Positions 25,325 to 35,251 of a stretch of 64,000 bases of DNA are shown here, one piece after another. Position 1 is the first letter of the stretch, and each line of letters begins with the position of its first letter. A model generated the notes under the pieces. It saw only the letters and a list, made by a program, of their open reading frames with translations. It was not told where the DNA came from and made no database searches. This stretch comes from Rhizorhabdus wittichii RW1 (GTDB lineage: Bacteria; Pseudomonadota; Alphaproteobacteria; Sphingomonadales; Sphingomonadaceae): assembly GCA_000016765.1 (NCBI GenBank), contig CP000699.1:1-64000 (forward strand), read 5' to 3'. The position numbers were made by a program, and so were the translations under genes.

Positions 25325-27262
25325 ATGTTCAAGATGCTCGTCGCCTCCACGGCGCTCGCCGCGCTCGTCGCGCCCCTTTCCGCCCAGACCGTCGAAACCC
25401 GCCATGTCGGCTCCGCCACGCTGCAGAATGTGCCCGCGATCCCGGCCGAGGTGCGCGACGCGGTGCAGCGCTACCAGAACAGCCGCGCGGCGTTGTTCGA
25501 GGACTGGCTGCCCGACGGATCGATGCTGATCGCGACCCGCTTCGGCGCGACGCAGCAGATCCACCACGTCGCCGTGCCCGGCGGCGCCCGTACCCAGATC
25601 AGCTTCGGCAGCGAGCCGATCGCCGAGGCGCACGTCATTCCCGGCAGTGATCGCTTCGCGACGGTCGGCGACACCGGCGGCGACGAATGGTTCCAGCTCG
25701 ACCTGCGCGGCCTCGCCGGCACCGCGACGCGGCTGACCGAGCCGACGACGCGCAACCAGTCGCCGGTGTTCAGCAAGGACGGGTCGCTGCTCGTCTGGGC
25801 GCGCGCGACCAGGGGCAGTGCGGCCTACAGCCTGATCGGCGTCGATCCGAAGGCGGGCGGCGCCCCGAAGCCGCTCTACCGGGCGGACGGCGCGATCGAT
25901 CCGGCCGACATCGCGGCGGACAAGAACCGGCTGATCTTCGTGCGGAGCCTGTCGAACCGCGAGGACCAGCTGTTCGAGCTCGACCTCGCGACCGGCAAGG
26001 CGGCCCGCATCGCGCCGAAGACCGCGCCCGCCATCTACCAGAAGCCGCGCTACCTGCCCGGCGGCCGGAGCCTGATCGCCATCTCCGACAGCGGCAGCGA
26101 CACCCGCCAGCTCGTCGAGATCGACCTCGCGACCGGCCGGCAGACGGTGCTGACGCCGGGCCTCGGCTGGGACGTCGAGGATTACGACCTGTCCGATGAC
26201 GGCCGTGTCCTCGCTTATGCGATCAACGAGGACGGCTTCTCCCGCGTCGTCGTGCAGGACCGGGTGACCCGCCGCGCGCTGCCGCAGCCGGCGCTGCCCA
26301 GGGGCGTGCTGACCGCGCTGAAGTTCACGCCCGACGGCCGCCGGCTGGCGATCGGCCTGACCTCGGCCACCTCGGCGGGCGACGTGTGGAGCTGGGACGT
26401 CGACGGCGCCGCGCTCACCCGCTGGACGACCTCGGAACTGGGCGAGCTCGATCCCGCCCGGCTCGCCGAGCCCGAGCTGATCCGCTTCACATCGTTCGAC
26501 GGCCTGTCGGTGCCGGCCTTCGTCTATCGGCCGAAGGGCGTGCCGGCCGACCGGCCGACCCCGGTGATCATCGACATCCATGGCGGGCCGGAGGCGCAGA
26601 CCCGCCCGGTCTGGAACTATGGCGCGCAATATTTCGCCGACGTGCTGCAGGCGACGGTGATCCTGCCCAACGTCCGCGGCAGCGACGGCTATGGCAAGCG
26701 CTACCTGAACCTCGACAATGCCGAAAAGCGCGAGGATTCGGTGCGCGACATCGGCGCGCTGCTCGACTGGATCGCGAGGCAGCCCGGTCTCGATGCCAAG
26801 CGGGTCGCGGTCTACGGCCAGTCCTATGGCGGCTATATGAGCCTTGCCGTGATGACCCATTATTCGGACCGGCTGGTCGGCGGGGTCGAGCGCTACGGCA
26901 TCAGCAACTGGACGACCTTCCTCGAGAATACCGAAGCCTATCGCCGCGACAATCGCCGCGCCGAATATGGCGACGAGCGCGACCCGAAGATGCGCAAGGT
27001 CTTCGAGGCGATCTCGCCGACCAACAATGTCGGCCGGATCACCAGGCCGATGCTGGTCATGCAGGGCGCCAACGATCCGCGCGTGCCGCAGTCGGAGTCC
27101 GACCAGGTGGTCGCCAAGCTGCGCGCCGCCGGCAACGAGGCATGGTACGTGCTGTTCGCCGACGAGGGCCATGGCTTCCTCAAGAAGCCGAACAACGACC
27201 TGCGCCGCGAGGTGGAGACGGTGTTCCTGCGCCGCCTGTTCGATCCGGCGGCGACGAAATAG
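25325..27262 (+). CDS. S9 family prolyl oligopeptidase-like serine peptidase
   Basis: A 645-residue enzyme with a signal peptide (VASTALAALVAPLSA, cut before Gln). A beta-propeller of WD-like blades occupies about residues 40-380 and gates an alpha/beta-hydrolase domain. The catalytic Ser is in GQSYGGYMS (about 499), the Asp in GANDPRVP (about 582) and the His in DEGHGF (about 613). The family cleaves short proline-containing or acylated peptides. The mature protein is likely periplasmic. ATG 25325 and ATG 25334 are alternative starts. Confidence 0.92.
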   Translation: MFKMLVASTALAALVAPLSAQTVETRHVGSATLQNVPAIPAEVRDAVQRYQNSRAALFEDWLPDGSMLIATRFGATQQIHHVAVPGGARTQISFGSEPIAEAHVIPGSDRFATVGDTGGDEWFQLDLRGLAGTATRLTEPTTRNQSPVFSKDGSLLVWARATRGSAAYSLIGVDPKAGGAPKPLYRADGAIDPADIAADKNRLIFVRSLSNREDQLFELDLATGKAARIAPKTAPAIYQKPRYLPGGRSLIAISDSGSDTRQLVEIDLATGRQTVLTPGLGWDVEDYDLSDDGRVLAYAINEDGFSRVVVQDRVTRRALPQPALPRGVLTALKFTPDGRRLAIGLTSATSAGDVWSWDVDGAALTRWTTSELGELDPARLAEPELIRFTSFDGLSVPAFVYRPKGVPADRPTPVIIDIHGGPEAQTRPVWNYGAQYFADVLQATVILPNVRGSDGYGKRYLNLDNAEKREDSVRDIGALLDWIARQPGLDAKRVAVYGQSYGGYMSLAVMTHYSDRLVGGVERYGISNWTTFLENTEAYRRDNRRAEYGDERDPKMRKVFEAISPTNNVGRITRPMLVMQGANDPRVPQSESDQVVAKLRAAGNEAWYVLFADEGHGFLKKPNNDLRREVETVFLRRLFDPAATK

Positions 27263-27302
27263 GGCGTTTCGGGGCGGACGCTTCGATCCGCCCCGAAACG
27301 CC
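27263..27302. terminator. bidirectional terminator hairpin
   Basis: A perfect 16-bp stem (27263-27278 with 27287-27302) and an eight-base loop start directly after the peptidase stop codon and end six bases before the aqpZ stop on the other strand. Such a stem between convergent genes is best read as a shared terminator, although there is no T-run. Confidence 0.7.
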
Positions 27303-27308
27303 TTGGGC

Positions 27309-28004
27309 TCAAGCCTCGTCGGGCGAGGCGAGCAGGAAGCGCCAGATCAGCGCGCCGATCACGGCTCCGACCAGCGGCGCCGCCCAGAACAGCCAGAGCT
27401 GGCCGAGCGCGTCGGTGGTCGCGAACAGCGCGACGCCGGTCGAGCGCGCCGGATTGACCGAGGTGTTGGTCACCGGGATCGAGATCAGGTGGATCAGGGT
27501 GAGCGCGAGGCCGATCGGGATCGGCGCGAAGCCGGCCGGGACCAGCGACGAGGTCGACCCGAGGATGACGATGATGAAGCCGGCCGTCAGGACGATCTCG
27601 ATCAGCAGCGCCGCGTGCAGGCTGTAGCCGCCCGGCGACAGCGCGTCATAGCCGTTGGAGGCGAAGCCGCCGGCTTCGAAGCCCGGCTTGCCCGACGCGA
27701 TCGCGTAGAGCACGGCGGCGGCGGCGATCGCGCCCACGACCTGCGCGACCCAATAGGGGACCAGGTCCTTCCACGGCAGGCGGCCGGCGGCGGCGGCGCC
27801 GAGCGAGACCGCCGGGTTGAAATGCCCGCCGGAGATGCCGCCGACCGCATAGGCCATGGTCAGCACGGTCAGGCCGAAGGCGAGGGCGACGCCCGCGAAC
27901 CCGATGCCGAGTTCCGGGAATGCCGCGGCGAGCACGGCCGAGCCGCATCCGCCGAACACCAGCCAGAAGGTTCCGAACAATTCTGCTGCAAGCTTCCTTG
28001 TCAT
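27309..28004 (-). CDS. aqpZ: aquaporin Z
   Basis: A 231-residue water channel with six membrane helices and both half-helix NPA motifs, in GGHFNPAVS and NTSVNPARS. The motif context and [11 protein letters not shown] near the N-terminus match AqpZ rather than the glycerol facilitator GlpF. It lies downstream of the M28 peptidase gene on the same strand, with a 109-base gap that can hold its own promoter. Confidence 0.95.
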   Translation of the reverse strand: MTRKLAAELFGTFWLVFGGCGSAVLAAAFPELGIGFAGVALAFGLTVLTMAYAVGGISGGHFNPAVSLGAAAAGRLPWKDLVPYWVAQVVGAIAAAAVLYAIASGKPGFEAGGFASNGYDALSPGGYSLHAALLIEIVLTAGFIIVILGSTSSLVPAGFAPIPIGLALTLIHLISIPVTNTSVNPARSTGVALFATTDALGQLWLFWAAPLVGAVIGALIWRFLLASPDEA

Positions 28005-28113
28005 ATGCCTCTCCTGTTAACGCCGCCGCTTACCCTTCTCTTCGCAACTACGACGACGGGGCGAGGCTACACCCCATTGTTTCGGATCGACAAGTGAGGC
28101 CTCTCCCTGAGGT

Positions 28114-29760
28114 TTATTTCCGCTCCGCCGCCGTCTCGTCGCGCTTCGCCTTGAACTCGGCGTCGGGCGCCCAGTCGGGCCAGGCGCGGCTGTCGGCGAG
28201 CGCGCGGCCGGTATTGTAGAGCAAGGTCAGGTCCGGCCCGATGTTGGACAGGTCCATGTCGGCGCTCCACTCGTCGGCGGGCTGGTGGTAGCGGTCGCGC
28301 GTGTAGATCGCGCCCAGTTCCTTGCCGCGCGCGACGCCGCCCTTGACCAGGTCGATGCCGCCCTTGAACGAGAAGGCGGGCACCCCGGCCTTCGCCATCG
28401 GGAAATGGTCGGAACGGTAGAAGCCGCCCGTCTCGGTCTTGGGATCGGGCACGTAGACGCGGCCGAGCTTCCTGCCCTGGTCGACCAGCATGTCGAGCAG
28501 GCCGAGCCTGGCGACGCCGGAGATGGTGAAGTCCCTGGCCGCGCCTTCGCCGACGATGCTGTCCATGTTGATCACCCCGGTGGTGGTGGCGAGCGGATAG
28601 ACCGGGTTGGCGGCATAATATTCGGAGCCGAGCAGGCCCTTCTCCTCGGCGGTCACGGCGAGGAACAGGACCGATCGGTCGGTGCGCGGCGCCTTGGCGA
28701 AGGCGCGGCCCAGTTCGAGCAGCGCGGCGATGCCCGAGGCGTTGTCGCGCGCGCCGTTGTAGATGCGGTCGCCCTTCGCGTCGGGCTGGCCGATGCCGAG
28801 ATGGTCCCAATGGCCCGAATAGATCACCGTCTCGTTCGGATGCTTCGCCCCGGCGAGGCGGCCGAGGACGTTGTAGGAGGTGATCGTCTCCGCCTTCACC
28901 GCATAGGCGGCGTCGAGCGTGGCGTTGAGCGCGACGGGCTTGAAGTCCTTCCTCTGCGCGGCCTTCTTCATCGCCTCGAAATCGAGGCCCGCCGCCTTGA
29001 ACAGGTCGACCGCCAGGTCGCGCTGGATCCAGCCCTCCATCGGGACATGCTCGGCCGTGGGATCGGCGCGGACGATGTCGAACATCGTGTTGGTGTTCGA
29101 GTTCTTGACCGTCGGCCAGCCGTAGGAGGCCGGCGCATATTCGTGGATCACCAGCACGCCGGCCGCGCCCTGCCGCGCGCCTTCCTCATATTTGTAGGTC
29201 CAGCGGCCATAATAGGTCATGGTCTTGCCGCCGAAATCGCCCTCTCCACCCTCGAAATCGGGATCGTTGACGAGGACGACGAGGATCTTGCCCTTGAGGT
29301 CGGCGCCCTTGAAGTCGTCCCAGTTCCGTTCGGGCGCCTTGACGCCATAGCCGACGAAGACCAGCGGGGCGGCGGCGATGTCGACCTTGTCCTGCCCGGT
29401 CAGCGCGGCGCGGACGGCGATCTCCTCGCCCTGGGTCAGCGCGCGGGCGGCGCCGTCGCCCAGCCTGAGCGACAGCTTCGGCGCGCCGACGATGTCGGAC
29501 TTGAGCAGCGGCACGCTCTGCGTCCAGCCGCCATCGGGCATGCCGGGCTGGAGGCCGGCGGCCTTCATCTGCTGGATGATGTAGGCGATCGTCTTCTTCT
29601 CGCCCTCGGTCGCGGGCGCGCGGCCCTCGAAGCTGTCGTCGGACAGCGTCTTCACGTCCTGGCTGAAGCGCTGGACGTCGAAGGCAGGGGTGGGGGCGGC
29701 GAGGCAGAGGGCGGGGGCGAGCAGCAGCGGGGCTGCGAGCAGGGCTGCGATCTTGCGCAT
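28114..29760 (-). CDS. M28 family zinc aminopeptidase with PA domain
   Basis: A 548-residue secreted peptidase. It has a signal peptide ([21 protein letters not shown]) and a protease-associated (PA) domain inserted at about residues 110-240 ([14 protein letters not shown]). The catalytic domain has the two-zinc ligands in [27 protein letters not shown] and [12 protein letters not shown]. The family removes N-terminal residues from peptides in the periplasm or outside. I chose ATG 29760 because AGGAG is upstream and the signal peptide starts there. It is divergent from ndk across 191 bases. Confidence 0.92.
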   Translation of the reverse strand: MRKIAALLAAPLLLAPALCLAAPTPAFDVQRFSQDVKTLSDDSFEGRAPATEGEKKTIAYIIQQMKAAGLQPGMPDGGWTQSVPLLKSDIVGAPKLSLRLGDGAARALTQGEEIAVRAALTGQDKVDIAAAPLVFVGYGVKAPERNWDDFKGADLKGKILVVLVNDPDFEGGEGDFGGKTMTYYGRWTYKYEEGARQGAAGVLVIHEYAPASYGWPTVKNSNTNTMFDIVRADPTAEHVPMEGWIQRDLAVDLFKAAGLDFEAMKKAAQRKDFKPVALNATLDAAYAVKAETITSYNVLGRLAGAKHPNETVIYSGHWDHLGIGQPDAKGDRIYNGARDNASGIAALLELGRAFAKAPRTDRSVLFLAVTAEEKGLLGSEYYAANPVYPLATTTGVINMDSIVGEGAARDFTISGVARLGLLDMLVDQGRKLGRVYVPDPKTETGGFYRSDHFPMAKAGVPAFSFKGGIDLVKGGVARGKELGAIYTRDRYHQPADEWSADMDLSNIGPDLTLLYNTGRALADSRAWPDWAPDAEFKAKRDETAAERK

Positions 29761-29951
29761 GGAAGCTCCTGTCGGAAGGTTGCGGCCCGGACGGGCGATG
29801 GCGGGCACCTAAGCGTTTTTCGACGAATGCCGCCAGCACTTTTGTCTATACATTAGGGCACGGGCCTCGCCGCGCTGCGCCTTGCCATATCGCGGTGCAG
29901 CCACTAAAGGCGCGCCATCCTTCACCACCCAAGACATGGAGCCGCTCGCCG

Positions 29952-30374
29952 ATGGCGACCGAACGCACTTTCTCGATCATCAAGCCCGACGCGACGCGTC
30001 GCAACCTGACGGGCGCGATCACCGCCAAGCTCGAAGAGGCCGGCCTGCGCGTCGTCGCTTCGAAGCGCATCCACATGACCAAGGAGCAGGCCGAGGGTTT
30101 CTACGGCGTGCACCGCGAGCGTCCGTTCTTCGGCGACCTCGTCAGCTTCATGATCTCGGGCCCGGTCGTGGTCCAGGTGCTCGAGGGCGAGAACGCCGTC
30201 GCGCGCAACCGCGAGGTGATGGGCGCGACCAACCCGGCCAACGCCGACGAGGGCACGATCCGCAAGACCTTCGCGGAGTCGATCGAGGCCAACTCGGTCC
30301 ACGGCTCGGACAGCGCCGAGAACGCGAAGATCGAGATCGACTTCTTCTTCAAGCCGGAAGAGATCGTCGGCTGA
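29952..30374 (+). CDS. ndk: nucleoside diphosphate kinase
   Basis: Ndk balances nucleoside triphosphates by passing phosphate through an active-site histidine. The 140-residue protein starts [14 protein letters not shown], has the [11 protein letters not shown] stretch and the phospho-accepting His117 in VHGSDS, and is standard in length. The start is ATG 29952. The longer frame upstream has no similarity. It is followed by two different repeat elements before the next gene on the other strand. Confidence 0.97.
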   Translation: MATERTFSIIKPDATRRNLTGAITAKLEEAGLRVVASKRIHMTKEQAEGFYGVHRERPFFGDLVSFMISGPVVVQVLEGENAVARNREVMGATNPANADEGTIRKTFAESIEANSVHGSDSAENAKIEIDFFFKPEEIVG

Positions 30375-30413
30375 TATCGAATGAGGGGGAGGGGGCTTCA
30401 GCCTTCCTCTCCC

Positions 30414-30505
30414 GTCATTCCCGCGAAAGCGGGAATCCACGATCACGGACCGTTGGAGGCTCTTGTACGCCGCCGTCCATGGATTCCCGCTTTCGCGGGA
30501 ATGAC
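30414..30505. repeat. paired-hairpin repeat, CCCGCGAAAGCGGG family
   Basis: Arms at 30414-30439 and 30480-30505 are exact inverse complements and identical to those at 20181. The 40-base spacer shares both ends with that copy (CGATCACGG and GCCGCCGTCCA) while its middle differs. The element lies just downstream of ndk. Confidence 0.9.
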
Positions 30506-30525
30506 GCAGAAGGCGCAGGTTTCGC

Positions 30526-30632
30526 CTAGAGCGGTTCACGATCCGATCGCATCGGATCGGCCGCTCTAGATTTTTGTTTTACCGCGATTTCCGAGTCGGC
30601 AGATGTTTCCATCTGCCTAGAAATCGCTCTAG
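30526..30632. repeat. palindromic element bounded by CTAGAGCG / CGCTCTAG
   Basis: Two hairpins in tandem. The first, 30526-30569, is CTAGAGCGG...CCGCTCTAG with an inner GATCCGAT/ATCGGATC stem. The second, 30584-30627, pairs GCGATTTC with GAAATCGC around GGCAGAT/ATCTGCC. The element ends in TCTAGA, and the final TAG on the minus strand is the stop codon of the MmcQ-like gene. It looks like a second, unrelated repeat type inserted next to the first. Confidence 0.7.
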
Positions 30633-31009
30633 AATTCCATCACCGCCGCCAGCTTGGGCGGCGCGGCCAGGCGCCAGCTTTCGCGCAGGCGATGGTCCAC
30701 CTGCTCCCAGTCGGTATCGGGCTGGTCGAGCCGGACGCCGATCCAGCCCGACGGACCCAGATAGGGCGGCTTGAAATAGATGTCCGGATCGAGGTCGATG
30801 AGCATCTCCTGCTCCTCGATGCCGCTCGTCTTGACCAGCAGCGCGGTGCGGTCGTCGCCGTGGTGGTTGTGCCAGAAATAGGCGAACATCCGCTTGTCGG
30901 CGACGCGCCAGCAGGGCGACCCGTGCGAGACCTTCTCCTCGACCTGCGGCAGCGCCTTGGCGAGCGCGCCGACCCGCGCATGGACCGCCCTGGGATCATC
31001 CGACGCCAT
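30629..31009 (-). CDS. MmcQ/YjbR family protein
   Basis: A 126-residue protein of the MmcQ/YjbR fold. Recognisable parts are the Gly-Ser-Pro stretch SHGSPCWRVADKRMFAYF, a short strand-rich core ALLVKTSGIEEQEMLI and the end GWIGVRLDQPDTDWEQVDHRL. The family is structurally DNA-binding-like, but the cellular role is unknown. The start codon overlaps the stop of the upstream gene (TGATG). The stop codon is formed by the end of a repeat element. It is the last gene of a purM-purN operon. Confidence 0.75.
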   Translation of the reverse strand: MASDDPRAVHARVGALAKALPQVEEKVSHGSPCWRVADKRMFAYFWHNHHGDDRTALLVKTSGIEEQEMLIDLDPDIYFKPPYLGPSGWIGVRLDQPDTDWEQVDHRLRESWRLAAPPKLAAVMEF

Positions 31010-31635
31010 CACTTCGCTCCCTTGTGGCGCGCCTTCCACAGCGCGTCGAGCCGCGCCTGCGCCGCCTTGGCGCTGCTCCGCCCGATCAGCGACAGTCCGC
31101 GCAGGCGGATCGAGGTGCCGCCGAGGAAGCTGCCGTCGGTGACATAGCCGATGTCGTAGAGCGTCACGTCCTCGGCCAGGTCGCCGTCGACGGTGAAGCG
31201 CGTGGTGATCGCCACCGGCAGGCGCGCGTCGCCGCGCGGCCGTTCGGGCTCGCCGGCCTCGCGGCGCGCCTTCTTGAGGCCGCTCGCGAACCACGACGCC
31301 TCGATGCGCGGATCGGTGCTGTCGACCGGATCGACGCCGAGCGCCTTGGGGAAGGCGATGGTCTGGCCCTGGATCACCTGGTCCCCGGCGGCGTGGAGTT
31401 CGAGCCGGTCGCCGTCGCGCTGCACCTCGGCGCGCAGCACGAGGATGCGGGCCTTGCTGCTCGCCGCGCGGCTCTCGGCGGTGCGCGTCTCCTCGCTGTG
31501 GCGGCGCTCGCTATAGCTGTTCCACAGCGTCAGCGCCGAGATGACGAGCGCCGATACGCCGAGGACCTCGGCCAGAGTGAGCCATCGTAACCTGCGCCGC
31601 CGGGCGGCGGCGGCCTCCGCACTGTCGTCAGCCAT
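31009..31635 (-). CDS. membrane-anchored protein of unknown function
   Basis: A 208-residue protein with a basic N-terminus, one transmembrane helix at about residues 18-38 (LAEVLGVSALVISALTLWN), a short coiled stretch and then a soluble domain presumably facing the periplasm. No family or catalytic motif is recognised. The gene overlaps purN by eight bases and the MmcQ-like gene by one, so it is part of the purine operon by position, although nothing links it to purine synthesis. Confidence 0.65.
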   Translation of the reverse strand: MADDSAEAAAARRRRLRWLTLAEVLGVSALVISALTLWNSYSERRHSEETRTAESRAASSKARILVLRAEVQRDGDRLELHAAGDQVIQGQTIAFPKALGVDPVDSTDPRIEASWFASGLKKARREAGEPERPRGDARLPVAITTRFTVDGDLAEDVTLYDIGYVTDGSFLGGTSIRLRGLSLIGRSSAKAAQARLDALWKARHKGAK

Positions 31636-32206
31636 GCGCCCGGATATAGTCGGCCAGCGCCGCCGGATAAAGCCGATGTTCCTCGATAAGGACGCGGTCG
31701 GCCAGCGTCTCGGGCGTGTCGCCCGGCAGGATCGGCACGCGCGCCTGCCCGACCACCTCGCCGTCGTCGAGCGTCGCGGTGACGATGTGGACCGAGCAGC
31801 CCCCTTCGGCATCGCCCGCCGCGATCGCGCGGGCATGGGTGTCGAGCCCCTTGTACCTGGGCAGCAGCGAGGGGTGGATGTTGAGCATCCGGCCCGCCCA
31901 GCCGGCGACGAAGCCCCCGCTCAGGATGCGCATATAGCCGGCGAGCGCGACATAGCTGACCCCGGCGTCGCGCAGCGCCTTGTCGATGATCGCGTCGAAC
32001 GCGTCGCGGGTCAGCCCCTTGTGGCTGTGCGCGAAGGTAGCGATCCCAGCGTCGCGGGCGATGGCGAGGCCGGGCGCGTCGGGATCGTTCGACGCGACCA
32101 GCACCACCTCATAGGGGCAGTCGGGCGCCCGCGACGCCTCGACCAGCACGCGCATGTTGCTGCCGCGCCCGGAGATCAGGATGGCGATGGGGGTCCTGCC
32201 GCTCAC
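31628..32206 (-). CDS. purN: phosphoribosylglycinamide formyltransferase
   Basis: PurN transfers a formyl group from 10-formyl-tetrahydrofolate to GAR in purine synthesis. The 192-residue protein has LISGRGSNM at the N-terminus, the substrate motif HPSLLPRYKGLDTH with the catalytic His, and the conserved Asp in VTATLDDGEVVGQ. It follows purM in the same direction after 40 bases that contain a decayed repeat arm. Confidence 0.97.
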   Translation of the reverse strand: MSGRTPIAILISGRGSNMRVLVEASRAPDCPYEVVLVASNDPDAPGLAIARDAGIATFAHSHKGLTRDAFDAIIDKALRDAGVSYVALAGYMRILSGGFVAGWAGRMLNIHPSLLPRYKGLDTHARAIAAGDAEGGCSVHIVTATLDDGEVVGQARVPILPGDTPETLADRVLIEEHRLYPAALADYIRAHG

Positions 32207-32217
32207 GACCCTCTCCC

Positions 32218-32240
32218 GTCATTCCCGCGACGAAGGCCAG
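32218..32240. repeat. decayed single arm of the GTCATTCCCGCG repeat
   Basis: The 12 bases GTCATTCCCGCG at 32218-32229 match the outer half of a repeat arm. The rest (ACGAAGGCCAGG) no longer pairs. It is located between purM and purN and is probably a remnant. Confidence 0.4.
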
Positions 32241-32246
32241 GCATGC

Positions 32247-33347
32247 CTAGCCCAGGTGCGTGGCCGACCAGGCGGTCCGCGCGCTCCAGGTCTCGTCGCC
32301 GCCCCGGACGGTGCAGCCCTTGTCGCCCGCGGCGATGTGGCCGATCCGCAGCACCGTCTCGCCGGCCGCCTCCAGCGCGGCGGTGACGGCCGCGACGTCT
32401 GCCTCGTCGACGATCACCGCCATGCCGATGCCGCAGTTGAAGGTGCGCGCCATCTCCTCGGGCTCGATATGGCCCTGGGCCTGGAGGAAGGCCATCAGCC
32501 GCGGCTGCGGCCACAGGTCGGCGTCGACATGCGCGTGCAGCCCCTCGGGCAGGACGCGCGGGATGTTCTCGAGCAGGCCGCCGCCGGTGATGTGCGCCAT
32601 CGCCTTGACCGCGCCCGAGCGGACCAGCGGCAGCAGCGCCTTCACATAGATGCGGGTCGGCGCGAGCAGCGCATCGATCAGCAGCACGTCCTGGTCGAAC
32701 AGGGCGGGGCGGTCGAGCTTCCAGCCCTTGTCGGCGGCGAGTCGGCGGACCAGCGAGAAGCCGTTCGAATGGACGCCCGACGAGGCGAGGCCGAGGATCG
32801 CCTGGCCCGCCGCGACGCGGTTGCCGGTCAGCGCCTGCTCGCGCTCGACCGCGCCGACGCAGAAGCCGGCCAGATCATAGTCGCCGTCGGCGTACATGCC
32901 CGGCATCTCGGCGGTCTCGCCGCCGATCAGCGCGCAGCCGGCGAGCTTGCAGCCCTCGGCGATGCCCGCGATCACCGCTTCGGCGACGCCGTTGTCGAGC
33001 CGGCCGGTCGCGAAATAATCGAGGAAGAACAGCGGCTCGGCGCCCTGGACGATCAGGTCGTTGGCGCACATCGCGACCAGGTCGATGCCGACGCCGTCAT
33101 GCTTGCCGCTGTCGATCGCCAGCTTCAGCTTGGTGCCGACGCCGTCATTGGCGGCGACCAGCAGCGGATCGCTGTAGCCGGCCGCCTTCAGGTCGAAGAA
33201 GCCGCCGAAGCCGCCCAGGTCGGCATCGGCGCCCGGCCGACGCGTCGCCTTGGCGAGCGGGCCGATCGCCTTGACCAGCGCGTTGCCCGCCGCGATCGAG
33301 ACGCCGGCCTTGGCATAGGTGTAGGATTCTTGGTCGTTGCTGCTCAT
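32247..33347 (-). CDS. purM: phosphoribosylformylglycinamidine cyclo-ligase
   Basis: PurM closes the imidazole ring to give AIR, using ATP. The 366-residue protein carries the family landmarks [36 protein letters not shown] and [17 protein letters not shown] chose ATG 33347. The frame continues far upstream on this strand, but that part is antisense to the next gene. It is first in the purM-purN operon and divergent from the gene at 33408, with only 60 bases between them. Confidence 0.97.
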   Translation of the reverse strand: MSSNDQESYTYAKAGVSIAAGNALVKAIGPLAKATRRPGADADLGGFGGFFDLKAAGYSDPLLVAANDGVGTKLKLAIDSGKHDGVGIDLVAMCANDLIVQGAEPLFFLDYFATGRLDNGVAEAVIAGIAEGCKLAGCALIGGETAEMPGMYADGDYDLAGFCVGAVEREQALTGNRVAAGQAILGLASSGVHSNGFSLVRRLAADKGWKLDRPALFDQDVLLIDALLAPTRIYVKALLPLVRSGAVKAMAHITGGGLLENIPRVLPEGLHAHVDADLWPQPRLMAFLQAQGHIEPEEMARTFNCGIGMAVIVDEADVAAVTAALEAAGETVLRIGHIAAGDKGCTVRGGDETWSARTAWSATHLG

Positions 33348-33407
33348 GCACGTCGCCCTAGCCACATCGCTCTTGGATTTCCACGGCCAAGTCGCCAAAA
33401 GGCGTTC

Positions 33408-34622
33408 GTGACCTTCGCCGACCGTCTTTTCCGCCCCCTCCCGCTGTCGATCCTGTGCGTCGCACTGTTCGCGGCGGCCCTGGCCTTCGCGCAGCTCGAA
33501 CGCGCCGACGAACGCGGCGTGCCGCCGATCGACGGGTCGGGCAGCTTCGAAGTCGACGGAATCAAGGTCGATATGGCCGCGCGCAATGCCGATCAGGCGC
33601 GCACCGCCGGCTGGCGCGAGGCGCAGCGCAAGGGCTGGAAGATGCTGTGGGCGCGGGCCAACGGCAAGCCGGTCGAGAATGCGCCGGGCCTGCCCGACTC
33701 GACGCTCGACTCGATCAGCGGCGGCATCGTCGTCGAAGAGGAGCATATCGGCCCCAACCGCTACATCGCGACGCTGGGCGTGCTGTTCGATCGTGCCCGC
33801 GCCGGCGAGCTGCTGGGCGTCAAGGGCGCGATCCGGCGGTCGGCGCCGATGCTCGTCATCCCGGTCGAATGGAGCGGCGCGACGCCGATCAGCTTCGAGC
33901 GGCGCAGCGAATGGCAGAAGGCCTGGGCCCGCTTCCGCGCCGGCAACAGCCCGATCGACTATGTCCGCGTGTCGGGCACCGGCGCCGATCCGGTGCTGCT
34001 CAACGCCGCCCAGACGCGCCGGCCCGGCCGGGGCTGGTGGCGGATGCTGCTCGACCAATATGGCGCGGCCGACATCGTCGTGCCCGAGGTCACCCTGTTC
34101 CGGCAATGGCCGGGCGGCCCCGTGATCGGCAGGTTCGTCGCCCGCCACGGCCCCGACGCGGCGGTGATCGACAGCTTCACCCTGACCGCCGAGAATGGCG
34201 ACGCGCTGCCCGCGATGCTCGATCGCGGCATCGAGCGGATCGACCGCGCCTATACTCGCGCGTTGCAGGAAGGTGCGCTGCGCGCCGACAAGTCGCTGGT
34301 GGTCGAGACGCCGGCGGCCGAGGTGCCGATCGACGACGTGCTCGCGGAGATGGCGTCGGCGGCGACCAGCAACATCACCATCCAGGTCGACACCCCCGAT
34401 GCGGGGGCGCTGCGCGGATCGGAGACGGCGCTGCGCGGGATGACGGGGGTGACGGGCGTCCAGACCTCCAGCCTCGCGCTCGGCGGCATCTCGATCTTCC
34501 GGGTGAGCTTCTCGGGCCCGGCGGCCGCCTTCCGCGAGGCGCTGGTCGCGCGCGGCTGGCAGGTCGAGGACGTCGGCGGCGGCTACCGCATCCGCCGTGG
34601 CGGGAGCCCGCCCGCCCCATGA
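33408..34622 (+). CDS. membrane-anchored or exported protein of unknown function (DUF2066-like)
   Basis: A 404-residue protein with an N-terminal hydrophobic segment at about residues 11-28 that could be a signal peptide or anchor. The region after it ([24 protein letters not shown]) and the later [16 protein letters not shown] resemble the DUF2066 type, but I am not sure of this. The C-terminal 80 residues form a small strand-helix unit ([24 protein letters not shown]) resembling a ferredoxin-like fold. The start is GTG 33408 with AAAAGG upstream. It overlaps hdaA (ATGA). Confidence 0.55.
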   Translation: MTFADRLFRPLPLSILCVALFAAALAFAQLERADERGVPPIDGSGSFEVDGIKVDMAARNADQARTAGWREAQRKGWKMLWARANGKPVENAPGLPDSTLDSISGGIVVEEEHIGPNRYIATLGVLFDRARAGELLGVKGAIRRSAPMLVIPVEWSGATPISFERRSEWQKAWARFRAGNSPIDYVRVSGTGADPVLLNAAQTRRPGRGWWRMLLDQYGAADIVVPEVTLFRQWPGGPVIGRFVARHGPDAAVIDSFTLTAENGDALPAMLDRGIERIDRAYTRALQEGALRADKSLVVETPAAEVPIDDVLAEMASAATSNITIQVDTPDAGALRGSETALRGMTGVTGVQTSSLALGGISIFRVSFSGPAAAFREALVARGWQVEDVGGGYRIRRGGSPPAP

Positions 34623-35242
34623 CCGACCAGATCGCGCTGCCCTTCGTCTGGCCGGCGGAGGAGGACGAGCGCGACTTCATCGTCAGCGAGGCGAACAGCA
34701 CCGCCGTGCGCCACCTCGAACATTGGTCGCTGTGGCCGGTGATGGCGACGGTGCTGACCGGTCCGCGCAAGTCGGGGCGCAGCCTGCTCGGCCGCATCTT
34801 CGCCGCCAAGACCGGCGGCCGCTTCGTCGACAATGCCGACGCCCAGGACGAGGAGAAGCTGTTCCACGCCTGGAACGCGGCGCAGGCCGACCGCAAGCCG
34901 CTGCTGCTGGCCGCGGACCTGCCCTCGGCCAGGTGGCGGATCAAGCTGCCCGACCTGCGCTCGCGCCTGCTCGCCAGCCCGCACGTCGCGATCGAGGAGC
35001 CCGATTTCCCGCTGATGCTGGGGCTGGTCGAAAAGCTGCTCCACGTCCGCGGTCTCGCCGTCCGGCCGGAGGTGGTGCGCTATGTCGCGTCGCGGATCGA
35101 GCGCAGCTATGTCGGCATCGGCCGGATCGTCGATGCGCTCGACGAGGCGGCGCTGGCGCGGCGGCGGCCGATCACGATGGCGGTGGCCCGTGAAGCCCTT
35201 GCGACGATCGGTGTCACGGAAGATACATATAGGCTGCTATGA
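34619..35242 (+). CDS. hdaA: DnaA regulatory inactivator HdaA/Hda-like protein
   Basis: Hda-type proteins bind the DNA polymerase sliding clamp and stimulate ATP hydrolysis by DnaA, switching it off after initiation. The N-terminus holds a clamp-binding motif, QIALPF. A modified P-loop, GPRKSGRS, has Arg in place of the usual Lys, as is known for Hda. The C-terminus resembles the DnaA AAA+ lid ([20 protein letters not shown]). The length, 207 residues, is short but normal for alphaproteobacterial HdaA. The start ATG overlaps the previous stop, and ppk1 begins nine bases after its end. Confidence 0.88.
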   Translation: MTDQIALPFVWPAEEDERDFIVSEANSTAVRHLEHWSLWPVMATVLTGPRKSGRSLLGRIFAAKTGGRFVDNADAQDEEKLFHAWNAAQADRKPLLLAADLPSARWRIKLPDLRSRLLASPHVAIEEPDFPLMLGLVEKLLHVRGLAVRPEVVRYVASRIERSYVGIGRIVDALDEAALARRRPITMAVAREALATIGVTEDTYRLL

Positions 35243-35251
35243 TGGGCGGCT

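Noticed and set aside
34730-34830. Walker A Lys replaced by Arg in HdaA (GPRKSGRS), apparent loss of ATPase
   Set aside because: Hda proteins in general carry Arg at this place, so this is a family feature and not a lesion.
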